Shown in pieces: positions 12,046 through 19,581 of a stretch of 46,409 nucleotides of DNA. Origin of the DNA: a virus. Position 1 is the first letter of the stretch. Each line of letters begins with the position of its first letter. The position numbers were made by a program, and so were the translations under genes. The stretch lies in the IMG/VR virus record IMGVR_UViG_3300020430_000027, positions 1 to 46,409 of that record; one strand, written 5' to 3'. Under the pieces are notes generated by a model. The model saw only the letters and a list, made by a program, of their open reading frames with translations, had not been told where the DNA came from and made no database searches.

Positions 12046-12380
12046 TTCATGTCCTTGTGGTTATTGCTTTACTATCTCCGAATGCGGTATTGGCCGGAGC
12101 CAAAACGTATGGTGCCACAAAGCCTTACACTTATGATCAACAGATAAGACGTGGAGAGCGTGAAGCTCCTAACCTTGTTACTGCACGTAGAGTGTTCAGA
12201 GGATTCATAGGAGATAATCAAGTTTGCATTTATGTAGGTGCAAAGAATTCAAACGAAGTTATTGTTACAGGTAGAGACGATTGGTGCCCAGGTAGTATGA
12301 AAGTCCCCTTCAGACCCAATCCAAATTTTAATTGGAAAGAAACTGTCAAAAAAATGAAATCGGAAGCAAAGAAACACTGA
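12042..12380 (+). CDS. Secreted small hypothetical protein
   Basis: A 112-residue protein with a GTG start at 12042 overlapping the previous stop (GTGA) and AAAGGA upstream. Residues 1-17 (IHVLVVIALLSPNAVLA) are a short signal peptide. The mature part is basic with a compact middle (VFRGFIGDNQVCIYVGAKNSNEVIV...DDWCPGS) containing two Cys that may form a disulfide. The last 25 residues are Lys-rich. It ends the plus-strand run and faces the large minus-strand cluster 28 bp away. In-frame sequence upstream of the GTG overlaps the other gene and was excluded. Function unknown. Confidence 0.7.
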   Translation: MIHVLVVIALLSPNAVLAGAKTYGATKPYTYDQQIRRGEREAPNLVTARRVFRGFIGDNQVCIYVGAKNSNEVIVTGRDDWCPGSMKVPFRPNPNFNWKETVKKMKSEAKKH

Positions 12381-12407
12381 CCTCACGAGGTTGTTCGAAC
12401 ACGTTCT

Positions 12408-14051
12408 TTATCGTCTTTTCGAATAGCGCCATTCGTGCATATTGTATAGTTTAACGTCAGTGCTTTGTATATATTCGCTGTGATTTTGTGTACGCACAAC
12501 ACCTCTGCCATGTACTATGTCGCCATCTCTATATCCAAAAGGCTTTTGAATAGTAACATCTATGTATTGTCCGTAGTCTATTCCTAAAGTAACAAACGTT
12601 ACATACTTACCATTTTTACCTTTGAAAACTCTGCCATTGGCAATAACTCCTGCAAACTCTACATGGTCCAACCACTTCTGTTGTACAAAACAATTTTTAA
12701 TAAATCCATTCTGCCACCAACCTGGTTTAGTTTCTATTCCTTGTCTGTGTGCTTCTGCTTGATACACCCAACTCCTATATGAACCTTGACAATGCTTTAG
12801 GTTAGCTCTCCAAAAGTCTTCTGGGTTGTGTGCTTTCTGATATGCCAATGCCCATATCAATCTACCCAAGTTTACTGCATGAGCTCTGCACAAACCAAAT
12901 CCAGATAGTTCTTGTAGTGCCGCCATGGCTTCTTTTTTCTTAGGATGATTGCCCAGCTTCTCAACAAACTCTAATATCTTTTCATCATTCTTTTTTGCAA
13001 AAGCTCTACGATACATATCTGCTTCATACATATCAACTCCTATAAAGTCTGATATGATATCTATTGCATCATCTTCAAACACCACAGAGTCCTGTACAGT
13101 TTCCTTTGACCAGTCTTGAAACATAGCGGCCTTTTGTCTACCACTCATAGCAACAGGACGTATCATTGCAGTAGCAAACACACAGTCATTAACTGACTTT
13201 GGTTGTATAGCTCTAAACAATCTTCGCATGGCTGGCGACTCTCCTTGTGTTACTCCTAACACATCACCTCTGCACAACAACGCACTTGTCTTTTCATCTT
13301 GTTCTGGATAGTGTTCTAATTTGGTTATTGAATCTATTTCTAACAGTTGACTCAAACCTCTGTTTGCTAATATGTCAACTTTTAAATGTTCCAAGTCTTC
13401 AATCTCGTATTTGTCTAATAATATTTGATTGTCTTGTGATATTAATGATTTAGGTAATTGCCTAGTAAACATAACGATGCCTCCACAATGTTTTGATATT
13501 GCTCTCTTCTTGCCTAACAGTTTTCTTTCAATGCGTTTTGCTTCTTTAACATCAATGCCTAAGTTTTCATATTTAAAGTTACGTGGTAAGTTTCCTGTAA
13601 CACCTAAACGTTTAGCCGCTTCACGTCTTGCACTCTTTTCTTTGAAAGTTACATAGTTGGAAAGCCTTGCAGACTTCCCAGGCCACTTTTTAAATATGCG
13701 TTCCATAACATCACCTTGTCTCCAATGTTCAAAGTCTATGTCAACGTCTGGTAAGTCATCACGTAATGGATTCATAAAACGTGCAACTGGTATGTTCCAT
13801 TTGATTGGATCAATATCAGTTATACCAAGCAGGTAACATATCAAGCTACTACCAGCTGACCCACGTGTCATGTGTGTAAGGTCCTCTGTGAGATCGATGA
13901 TATCACATATTTGTAAAAAGTAATCTGTAAATCTTTGATTTAGAATTAATTCAAATTCTTCTGCGAGACGTTGTTGATATATTTCACCGGGCGGCATTTG
14001 CCTTTTAAATCTATCCAACAGCCTTTGTATGTTGTCAATATCAGTTTGCAT
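12408..14051 (-). CDS. Compact DnaE-like (family C) polymerase without PHP domain
   Basis: A 547-residue protein resembling the catalytic core of DNA polymerase III alpha. Landmarks in order: RGSAGSSLICYLLGITDIDP (63-82); the palm motif PDVDIDF (101-107) with the two catalytic Asp; HCGGIVM (188-194); KVDILANRG (224-232) with the third Asp; a fingers-like segment GVTQGESPAMRRLF (267-280) then MIRPVA; GFGLCRAHAVNLG; and a C-terminal OB-like region (FAGVIANGRVFKGKNGKYVT). The roughly 280-residue PHP domain of bacterial DnaE is absent and the whole protein is half normal size. The start at 14051 was chosen because the upstream in-frame part runs through the tRNA; GGGGAT precedes this ATG and a late-like motif sits at 14090. 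It could be a lesion-bypass, repair or accessory polymerase; activity is inferred from motifs. Confidence 0.82.
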   Translation of the reverse strand: MQTDIDNIQRLLDRFKRQMPPGEIYQQRLAEEFELILNQRFTDYFLQICDIIDLTEDLTHMTRGSAGSSLICYLLGITDIDPIKWNIPVARFMNPLRDDLPDVDIDFEHWRQGDVMERIFKKWPGKSARLSNYVTFKEKSARREAAKRLGVTGNLPRNFKYENLGIDVKEAKRIERKLLGKKRAISKHCGGIVMFTRQLPKSLISQDNQILLDKYEIEDLEHLKVDILANRGLSQLLEIDSITKLEHYPEQDEKTSALLCRGDVLGVTQGESPAMRRLFRAIQPKSVNDCVFATAMIRPVAMSGRQKAAMFQDWSKETVQDSVVFEDDAIDIISDFIGVDMYEADMYRRAFAKKNDEKILEFVEKLGNHPKKKEAMAALQELSGFGLCRAHAVNLGRLIWALAYQKAHNPEDFWRANLKHCQGSYRSWVYQAEAHRQGIETKPGWWQNGFIKNCFVQQKWLDHVEFAGVIANGRVFKGKNGKYVTFVTLGIDYGQYIDVTIQKPFGYRDGDIVHGRGVVRTQNHSEYIQSTDVKLYNMHEWRYSKRR

Positions 14052-14089
14052 TGTTATCCCCTGTATATGCCTTGAGCCTATTATGTGTA

Positions 14090-14097
14090 TATTTATT
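14090..14097 (-). promoter_or_regulatory. T4-late-like motif
   Basis: Minus strand AATAAATA between the tRNA (ending at 14148) and the DnaE-like gene (ATG at 14051). It could give the polymerase gene a separate late transcript. Confidence 0.4.
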
Positions 14098-14147
14098 ATT
14101 TCAGTTTTTAGTAAATTATAAAAAGTGGCACATTTTGGACAACAAGT

Positions 14148-14234
14148 TGGCTCTGGGGGAAGGAATCGAACCTCCAAGGCACTAGATGCCACACGAGAAA
14201 CAATCGTGCGTGTTTACCGTTTCACCACCCCAGA
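14148..14234 (-). tRNA. Unusual class II tRNA with GUU (Asn) anticodon
   Basis: An 87-nt tRNA with encoded CCA. Acceptor TCTGGGG/CCCCAGA pairs over all 7 bp; discriminator is G. D arm GTG AAACGGTAAA CAC; anticodon stem CACGA/TCGTG with 7-nt loop TTGTTTC, giving anticodon GTT; long variable arm with stem GGCA/TGCC; T arm GGAGG TTCGATT CCTTC. The D arm, variable arm and T arm look like a tRNA-Leu (class II) body. The terminal pair U1-A72, discriminator G73 and GUU anticodon are the bacterial tRNA-Asn set. Position 37 is T rather than a purine, which is odd. It lies 7 nt after the stop codon of the AsnRS-like gene on the same strand and is probably cotranscribed. Structure is clear; decoding and charging are inferred. 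Confidence 0.88.
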
Positions 14235-14241
14235 TTAAACT

Positions 14242-15072
14242 TTAGTCTTTCCAGTGTATGTCTAATGCTGATATCATACGTGTCATACCTATACCGCCAC
14301 CAACTCTCGGAAAGAAATCAAACTCTAAAAACTTTTCAAGTTCTGCTTCTACACGTTCTTTACTAAACAGTTTGTAAAGTAGTTTGCTATATTCTCCGTC
14401 AGTAATGCTATGGAAAGTATCACGCATCATTTGTACATCGCAAGATCGTTCTGCTGATCCTATTGTTTCCATACCGCCTAGTATCACGTCTATCTTCTTT
14501 GCAGTTTTGCCATCATCATTTCTACTCATGTTCCAAAACGGTGATGTCATTTCAGGAAAGTCAGTAATCATTGTTGTACCAAATTCTTTATGCATCTTAG
14601 TTTCTTCTTCAGCAGTCATTTCATAGTCTTCAGCAAGTCCATAATGTTGTTGCCATTCAGCATAAGTTTTTTCAGTAGGCATCTTGAATCCCATGTGTTG
14701 GCACAGTTCATATTCCATTTTCTTAAGATCATCTATGTCACCTGGCATCTCAAATTCAAACATAGGAAATATAATATCATGTCTACCTGGTATTGCATTT
14801 GGCTCTTGTCTATAGGAAGTGGAGACACAAAAAAAGCCCTTTGAATCGGGCTTGGAAAGTAATTCGTGTTCTAACCACATTTGGCCTGTCTGGGGCAAGG
14901 GCCATACCTGGCCTGCGTAATTGTATGTAGCTACATTAAATGGATCTTCACAAGCCGCTAGTATCGATAATCTATTCTGGGTATGGACTTCTTGAAATCC
15001 TTTATCCAAAAAAAATGACCTTAATAGGCCAACGGAGTGTGTAAACTTAGAGGGGTTAATCAGTTGTGTCAT
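14242..15072 (-). CDS. AsnRS-like class II synthetase catalytic core
   Basis: A 276-residue protein with the class IIb (Asp/Asn/Lys) synthetase catalytic domain. Motif 1 lies in residues 10-35 (VGLLRSFFLDKGFQEV). LPQTGQMWLEHEL (59-71) resembles the AsnRS element SGQL..E rather than AspRS SPQ. Motif 2 is YRQE (87-90) with RHDIIFPMFEFE (97-108). DVILGGMETIGSAERS (195-210) matches the ATP/amino-acid site. Motif 3 is GGGIGMTR (258-265) with its Arg. The N-terminal OB-fold anticodon-binding domain of AsnRS (about 110 residues) is absent; bacterial AsnRS is about 466 residues. It may be a minimal AsnRS acting with the adjacent tRNA, or an asparagine synthetase of the AsnRS-derived archaeal type. 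Start overlaps the preceding gene (ATGA). Family assignment firm, substrate inferred. Confidence 0.85.
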   Translation of the reverse strand: MTQLINPSKFTHSVGLLRSFFLDKGFQEVHTQNRLSILAACEDPFNVATYNYAGQVWPLPQTGQMWLEHELLSKPDSKGFFCVSTSYRQEPNAIPGRHDIIFPMFEFEMPGDIDDLKKMEYELCQHMGFKMPTEKTYAEWQQHYGLAEDYEMTAEEETKMHKEFGTTMITDFPEMTSPFWNMSRNDDGKTAKKIDVILGGMETIGSAERSCDVQMMRDTFHSITDGEYSKLLYKLFSKERVEAELEKFLEFDFFPRVGGGIGMTRMISALDIHWKD

Positions 15073-15335
15073 TTTCTTTTCCTTTCTTTATAGAATACAA
15101 ATTCATCAGAACGTTTGTTGTATTTGTAGTTCAACTTGTCCCAATGAGGTATTGTATTGATATGATCGGACCACAGTTGCTTATACTGTGTGTCCCAACG
15201 AATGTTGTCAACTTTAACTTTGTATGTGGAGGACGAAGGTCGCTTTAAGGCCTGCTCCATTATTGCAACCAGCTCTACGTCTGGCATATTGGAAGACCCG
15301 TTTATGTGGAATCTTTTAGTATTACGTCTCTGCAT
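15069..15335 (-). CDS. Small basic hypothetical protein
   Basis: An 88-residue basic protein (MQRRNTKRFHINGSSNMPDV) rich in Lys, Arg and Tyr, ending ERKRK. No known domain. It overlaps the AsnRS-like gene by 4 nt (ATGA), so the two are translationally coupled and it may take part in the same process. Its charge would suit RNA binding, for example of the neighbouring tRNA, but no RNA-binding motif is visible. A second possible start is Met17. A GGTAAATA motif lies upstream at 15346-15353. Confidence 0.65.
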   Translation of the reverse strand: MQRRNTKRFHINGSSNMPDVELVAIMEQALKRPSSSTYKVKVDNIRWDTQYKQLWSDHINTIPHWDKLNYKYNKRSDEFVFYKERKRK

Positions 15336-15348
15336 ACTAAAAGTATAT

Positions 15349-16143
15349 TTACCTTTTAGAGAGCCAATGCTTGAGTCCTTTGGGCTGATCTTTGTATAAT
15401 TTATTGCTTGTCTCCACCAGTTGCGGTCCTATGTGTTCTGTGGCTGTAAGTCTTTCATTACCTTTTAGAACGTGCCTTTGAAATCCTATAGTCAAGTCTA
15501 GTGCATTGTTTGTTATAATACTGTTTGCACACTTGTCTGCCATGATGCTGTGGTTAGCTTTGATCATGTGATTGTATCTTGTGTCTATGCCATCACTGTA
15601 CCATTGTTCATCATCTTTCTCACTTACAAACTCTGCGTTGCTAACACTACCCGTCATGTCTCCCATGACTTTTATGATATCAGTATAATCTATATCAACA
15701 GTAAAGCCTGGTATCAGTAATAATGTAAATCCTAAATTGCGTTTTAATTCTTTGATCCAAGCCACCTGTTGTTCAACTCTAAATGAGTCTAATTCATCTC
15801 TTTGCAAGTAATTCACATAACCCTTTACTGCATCAACATGACCTTTCTCATGCTTAGACGCAAAGTTATCCCAGTTTGCTATCCTATAATTGCTTAATTC
15901 AGGTTTGTCTTTAAAGAACCAGTATCTATATGGGCTTGTTAATACAATTACAACAATATCATCTTTTGTTATTTTATGGCGTTGCTCTTTTACTTTGTGC
16001 ATGATCCATTCATTGCTACAACCAATGATACTATCATTCAACATGGCATCAACCCTTAACTTATCAGCAAGTTGTCTAGTCCATGTCCAATCAGTCTTAT
16101 AGTCTACTGTAAATGAATCACCGAATATGTATAAAGTACGCAT
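15349..16143 (-). CDS. SGNH/GDSL-type hydrolase
   Basis: A 264-residue protein starting MRTLYIFGDSFTVDY, with block I of the SGNH hydrolases (FGDSFT, nucleophile Ser10). The oxyanion Gly/Asn regions fit GCSNEWIMHK (about residues 41-50), and a C-terminal D..H-type pair fits the segment around MIKANHSIMA. Members are esterases or acyl-hydrolases acting on polysaccharide acetyl groups, lipids or peptidoglycan. Related proteins are frequent in marine phages. It is followed by conserved small genes and the gp41-like helicase, sharing a transcript by tight spacing. The substrate is unknown; deacylation of a surface polysaccharide would match the sugar genes elsewhere in the cluster. Confidence 0.78.
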   Translation of the reverse strand: MRTLYIFGDSFTVDYKTDWTWTRQLADKLRVDAMLNDSIIGCSNEWIMHKVKEQRHKITKDDIVVIVLTSPYRYWFFKDKPELSNYRIANWDNFASKHEKGHVDAVKGYVNYLQRDELDSFRVEQQVAWIKELKRNLGFTLLLIPGFTVDIDYTDIIKVMGDMTGSVSNAEFVSEKDDEQWYSDGIDTRYNHMIKANHSIMADKCANSIITNNALDLTIGFQRHVLKGNERLTATEHIGPQLVETSNKLYKDQPKGLKHWLSKR

Positions 16144-16317
16144 TTAATTAATTCCTATTAACCCCCAGCCATGATTGGCTATTGCGTTTAAGATAATAGC
16201 AAGGCAAGTAGAAATGTGCAACACCACCCACCCAGTACGAATAATTGCCACTGTGTCAGCTCTACGTTTATCTTCATATGCTTTGCTCCCTATTGCTTTG
16301 CACCATATTTCCCACAA
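16144..16317 (-). CDS. Small conserved membrane protein with TTG start
   Basis: A 57-residue protein (MWEIWCKAIGSKAYEDKRRA...) with a polar N-terminal part and one membrane helix (about residues 28-48, TGWVVLHISTCLAIILNAIA). The TTG start at 16317 is supported by a near-perfect ribosome site (GAGGAGG) 6 nt upstream, located inside the end of the gp41-like gene. The stop codon abuts the ATG of the SGNH gene. The 'W..WCKA+G.KAYE....AD..A.IRT.W...HI.TC..II.N' pattern is familiar to me from marine T4-like phages; function unknown. Confidence 0.75.
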   Translation of the reverse strand: MWEIWCKAIGSKAYEDKRRADTVAIIRTGWVVLHISTCLAIILNAIANHGWGLIGIN

Positions 16318-17751
16318 TTAATCCTCCTCTGATTCTAAGTTTTGTAAAAATGATCTTAGTTTAGTTGAATCTGTTTCAGCCTTGATTGGCTTAACTATTT
16401 CACCTTGATTTGGTTCCTTGGGTGTATCAGGCTCTTTGTCTGTTGTTACACTTGTTCTTTTTAAGTTATCAAATATCGTTGACTTACGTTTGTCAAATTC
16501 TTTGTAGTCATCATCTTCAGCCAAGTCTCTTATACGCAAACTATCTATATCAAATTCTAAATCTATCTTTGCACCAACACCACTAGAACTTCTAGTTTTC
16601 ATTAGCTGTATTTGATATCTGCCACGTTCTCTCATTGCTCTACTTGTAAAGATACCAATCACGTTATCAGCAGTTTGTATCTTACTTAATCCACCTGCAA
16701 TATGCGAATGATCAAATTCTATTTCTTCAACACTAGCTCTGTTCAACTGCGATGCAGTTACAAATATAATTTGTAGTTCCATTGCCAAGTTTCTAAGTTC
16801 TTCAGATACAAATTTATCTTTTACAAACAAATCACTTGGACTTACTTTTTTGCTCAACGGCATCATCAAATCTAAATAGTCAACTAGTATTACATCAATC
16901 TTCCTACCAGTTTTGATTTCATATTCTTTTATAAAACTTCTAATATCATTTGCTGTCTTACCACTTGGCATATACTTAATCTGGAAAGCACCAGACTTCT
17001 TACCAACTAGTTTAACTTTCATTTCAACGCCATCTAAATCTCTAAATATTTCTCTGCTTGGAATATCTGTCATCATACTATCTAATCTCATTGCAACTAA
17101 ATTTTCACTTAATTCAAATGTTAGATACACAACATTCATTCCGTTGAGTGCCCAGTTTACACCTAAGTTTGCAAGAAACAAAGACTTACCTGCACCACTA
17201 CCACCTGCAAATATATTCAACTCACCTTTGTTGAATCCACCAAATAGTTTCTTATCTAAACTTTCCCAACCTGTGCTTACTTGTCCATTGTTGTCTTTCA
17301 AAGACATAAGTCTACCTTTAGGATCTTTAAAGTAATCAATACCAAGATCTTTTTGTAATCCTATCTGTACTGCGTCTTTGATCTTTACTTCAACTGGACC
17401 ATATTCACCTTTTTCAAGCAAGTCAGCACTTTCAAGTATTGCACGTTCTAGTGCTTTGTGTCTACTGAAAGTTTCAAAGTCGCTCAACAACCAATCATAG
17501 TGTTGTTCATTTAGTCCTGTTGGAATAGTTAGTTTTACTTGTGGGCTATTACTGTTTACAATCTGTTCTGTAGGAAGTGTGTTGTGTTCAGCAACAAAAT
17601 TTTTTACAAACTCTGCCGCTGGCTTTAGTTTACGATCAAAACTTTCTGGATCAAATATTGCTTGGCAACGCACAAACGTTTGAGCATCACTCAACATGAT
17701 CTCAAGATAAGTTTTCTGTATTTCGAATCCGTAATCTGTATTTTGTTTCAT
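16318..17751 (-). CDS. gp41: Replicative DNA helicase, gp41/DnaB family
   Basis: A 477-residue protein, essentially the length of T4 gp41 (475). The N-terminal 150 residues form the helical collar region. The RecA-like domain carries Walker A GGSGAGKS (183-190), a Walker B strand DVILVDYLDLM, the arginine-rich QIQLMKTRSSSG region and a DnaB-type VTASQLNRAS motif. An acidic/Ser-Thr-rich tail (KEPDTPKEPNQGE) ends it. It unwinds DNA at the phage replication fork as a hexamer and works with the primase encoded 3 kb upstream (20583-21590). The start overlaps the preceding stop (TAATG) and lacks an obvious ribosome site, so translation may depend on coupling. Confidence 0.95.
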   Translation of the reverse strand: MKQNTDYGFEIQKTYLEIMLSDAQTFVRCQAIFDPESFDRKLKPAAEFVKNFVAEHNTLPTEQIVNSNSPQVKLTIPTGLNEQHYDWLLSDFETFSRHKALERAILESADLLEKGEYGPVEVKIKDAVQIGLQKDLGIDYFKDPKGRLMSLKDNNGQVSTGWESLDKKLFGGFNKGELNIFAGGSGAGKSLFLANLGVNWALNGMNVVYLTFELSENLVAMRLDSMMTDIPSREIFRDLDGVEMKVKLVGKKSGAFQIKYMPSGKTANDIRSFIKEYEIKTGRKIDVILVDYLDLMMPLSKKVSPSDLFVKDKFVSEELRNLAMELQIIFVTASQLNRASVEEIEFDHSHIAGGLSKIQTADNVIGIFTSRAMRERGRYQIQLMKTRSSSGVGAKIDLEFDIDSLRIRDLAEDDDYKEFDKRKSTIFDNLKRTSVTTDKEPDTPKEPNQGEIVKPIKAETDSTKLRSFLQNLESEED

Positions 17752-18755
17752 TATTTTTTATTATACCACACTTGCTCATCAAAGTCAATATGCCTATTTT
17801 CCAAAGCCAAAACTGAACCAATGCAACTGCCTGGATCACCTGGATTTTTTGGCACATAAACGTAATTCCAATATTTTCTGATTTTCTTCACTGCATCTCT
17901 ATTTAACGCACAACCGCCTGTCAAGATTAAATTACGACTTGGTAAGTTTTTCATGCACCAATCATTATTTGATTTTAAAATTGTTTCAAATACAAATTGT
18001 GTTGCATTCGCTAACCTTTTCATATCTTGTTCTGTTGTAAGGTCTGGCTTGTACCAATCGCAACCTTTATGTAAGTTTACCTTAAACTTTACGCCTGGCT
18101 TTGATCCATCGAGTGGTTTAGCAATAAAGGTTTCAATCATGTCATTGATAAGATGTAAGTTTTCATGTGTAGCAATATCCATACCCATCTCACTTACTTT
18201 GTATTCATCTCTATTTGCTTTCAATCCTAATCGTTGTGTCATTGCACTATAGAACAAGCCAACACTATGTGGATACTTTCCTGAATACACTTGCTTTAGT
18301 CCTGCACCAGGTACGTATGAATCACCTGTCCATATAGTAAACGTTTCAAACTCACCTATTGAATCCAAGCACATGATTGTTGCATTAGTTAATCCGCTAG
18401 TGAAAAAACCATAAGCCGCATGAGCTCTATGATGTTGCACATACTCAATAGGAGCATTTATGTTCCACTTGCTTAGATATTTTTTGATATTGTTTTCACT
18501 TGCTAACCAACCTTGTCCTGCCTTCAATTGACGCAACGTTTTAAGGAAAGGTTTTTCATACCAAACAACTTTGTCTGGCACTTGCAATCTCCAACCGCTG
18601 GCTTCTTTAGCGGCGTTCACAAGGTCTGGATTCAAATGGGGATCGTGTTCTATCTTAGAGAAGTCTTTCGCCAAAGCCGCCCATATCAGTTTTCCATCTT
18701 TAAAAACTGCTATACTGGCATCATGACTGTTACCAACAATACCCCAAACTATCAC
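17751..18755 (-). CDS. NodU/CmcH-type carbamoyltransferase, N-terminal domain
   Basis: A 334-residue protein with a GTG start and a strong ribosome site (GAGGAG). It resembles the N-terminal, Kae1-like half of the NodU/CmcH/TobZ carbamoyltransferases: [16 protein letters not shown] near the start, [15 protein letters not shown] with the metal-binding His pair (about residues 107-118), [10 protein letters not shown], and [15 protein letters not shown] near the end. Full-length enzymes have about 550-600 residues with a C-terminal carbamoyl-phosphate domain that is missing here. Related proteins occur in T4-like marine phages. Such enzymes carbamoylate hydroxyl groups of sugars or nucleoside-like substrates; a role in modifying phage DNA or glycans is possible but unproven. 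Confidence 0.83.
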   Translation of the reverse strand: MIVWGIVGNSHDASIAVFKDGKLIWAALAKDFSKIEHDPHLNPDLVNAAKEASGWRLQVPDKVVWYEKPFLKTLRQLKAGQGWLASENNIKKYLSKWNINAPIEYVQHHRAHAAYGFFTSGLTNATIMCLDSIGEFETFTIWTGDSYVPGAGLKQVYSGKYPHSVGLFYSAMTQRLGLKANRDEYKVSEMGMDIATHENLHLINDMIETFIAKPLDGSKPGVKFKVNLHKGCDWYKPDLTTEQDMKRLANATQFVFETILKSNNDWCMKNLPSRNLILTGGCALNRDAVKKIRKYWNYVYVPKNPGDPGSCIGSVLALENRHIDFDEQVWYNKK

Positions 18756-19345
18756 TTACGTTTCTCCTCGATCCTATCTGCAAGACCATATGCTATTGTT
18801 TCTTCTGCACTCATAAAGTAATCACGATCCATATCTTTCATGAAGTCGTCATAAGTTTTACCTGCTGTATTGTGCTTTACATATAGCTCTGTTAATTTTT
18901 CTTTTAGATATTGAATCTCTTTGTAACGTATTTCAATATCACTTGCCATACCTTTTGCACCACCACTTGGTTGATGTATCATTGTACGACTGTTTGGCAA
19001 TAATATTCTTTTGCCAGGAGCACCTGCTTGAGCAAGAAATGAACCCATTGAACAAGCCTGTCCTAATACTATTGTGCTGACATCACACTTGATGTATTGC
19101 ATAGTATCGTATATGCTCATTCCACTAGTTATTACTCCACCTGGACTATTGATATAAAAATTTATATCCTTCTCAGGGTTTTCACTTTCCAAGAAAAGCA
19201 TTTGTGCAACTACAACGTTTGCACTATGATCTTCAACAGGACCATTCAACATTACAATTCTATCCTTCAATAGTCTACTGTAAATGTCGTAGGCTCTTTC
19301 TCCTTTGTTGGTAGACTCAACTACCATTGGTATAAGTGTACTCAT
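18752..19345 (-). CDS. clpP: ClpP-family serine protease
   Basis: A 197-residue ClpP, of normal length. The start at 19345 follows AAAGGAA; in-frame sequence upstream belongs to the preceding gene. Signature elements: INSPGG (65-70), catalytic Ser99 in GQACSMGSF, His124 in TMIHQPSGG, Asp175 in [10 protein letters not shown]. The full triad is intact. Cys replaces the usual Ala before the Ser, and Ser replaces Ala in GSF. ClpP forms a 14-subunit chamber that degrades proteins delivered by ClpX/ClpA, or processes capsid proteins in some phages. No Clp ATPase is encoded here, so it would use a host unfoldase or act alone. Overlaps the carbamoyltransferase start by 4 nt. Confidence 0.93.
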   Translation of the reverse strand: MSTLIPMVVESTNKGERAYDIYSRLLKDRIVMLNGPVEDHSANVVVAQMLFLESENPEKDINFYINSPGGVITSGMSIYDTMQYIKCDVSTIVLGQACSMGSFLAQAGAPGKRILLPNSRTMIHQPSGGAKGMASDIEIRYKEIQYLKEKLTELYVKHNTAGKTYDDFMKDMDRDYFMSAEETIAYGLADRIEEKRK

Positions 19346-19581
19346 TATATTCCTTTCATTTTTTTCCAACCAGTGTGTAAGATATAAAACCATACACCGT
19401 TTATACTAGGCTCAACAAGTGCTACTGCACCAGCCTCCCATAAACTTGCACCTGTCAAAACTGTAACCACTGACATAGCAATTATGATATGTCCAAGGGT
19501 ATATATTAAAGCAAGTGACAAACTTGAACCAGTTAGAATTCTGCGAAATGCATTTTGCATTCCTTCTGTGAACTCAGTCAT
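19345..19581 (-). CDS. Small membrane protein (DUF2061-like)
   Basis: A 78-residue protein with two hydrophobic segments (about residues 20-42 and 47-68). The layout resembles DUF2061-type membrane proteins: an N-terminal 'R.....s.s..li...t...I', then 'a...a..ep..n...yy.H...W'. The C-terminal end HTGWKKMKG matches that 'H..W' ending. GGAGAG precedes the start. Its last base overlaps the clpP ATG. Function unknown. Confidence 0.7.
   Translation of the reverse strand: MTEFTEGMQNAFRRILTGSSLSLALIYTLGHIIIAMSVVTVLTGASLWEAGAVALVEPSINGVWFYILHTGWKKMKGI

Noticed and set aside
14052-14192. Upstream extension of the DnaE-like gene
   Set aside because: The frame passes through the tRNA; a good ribosome site precedes the ATG at 14051.
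16913-17335. 140-residue plus-strand ORF
   Set aside because: Antisense to the gp41-like helicase.
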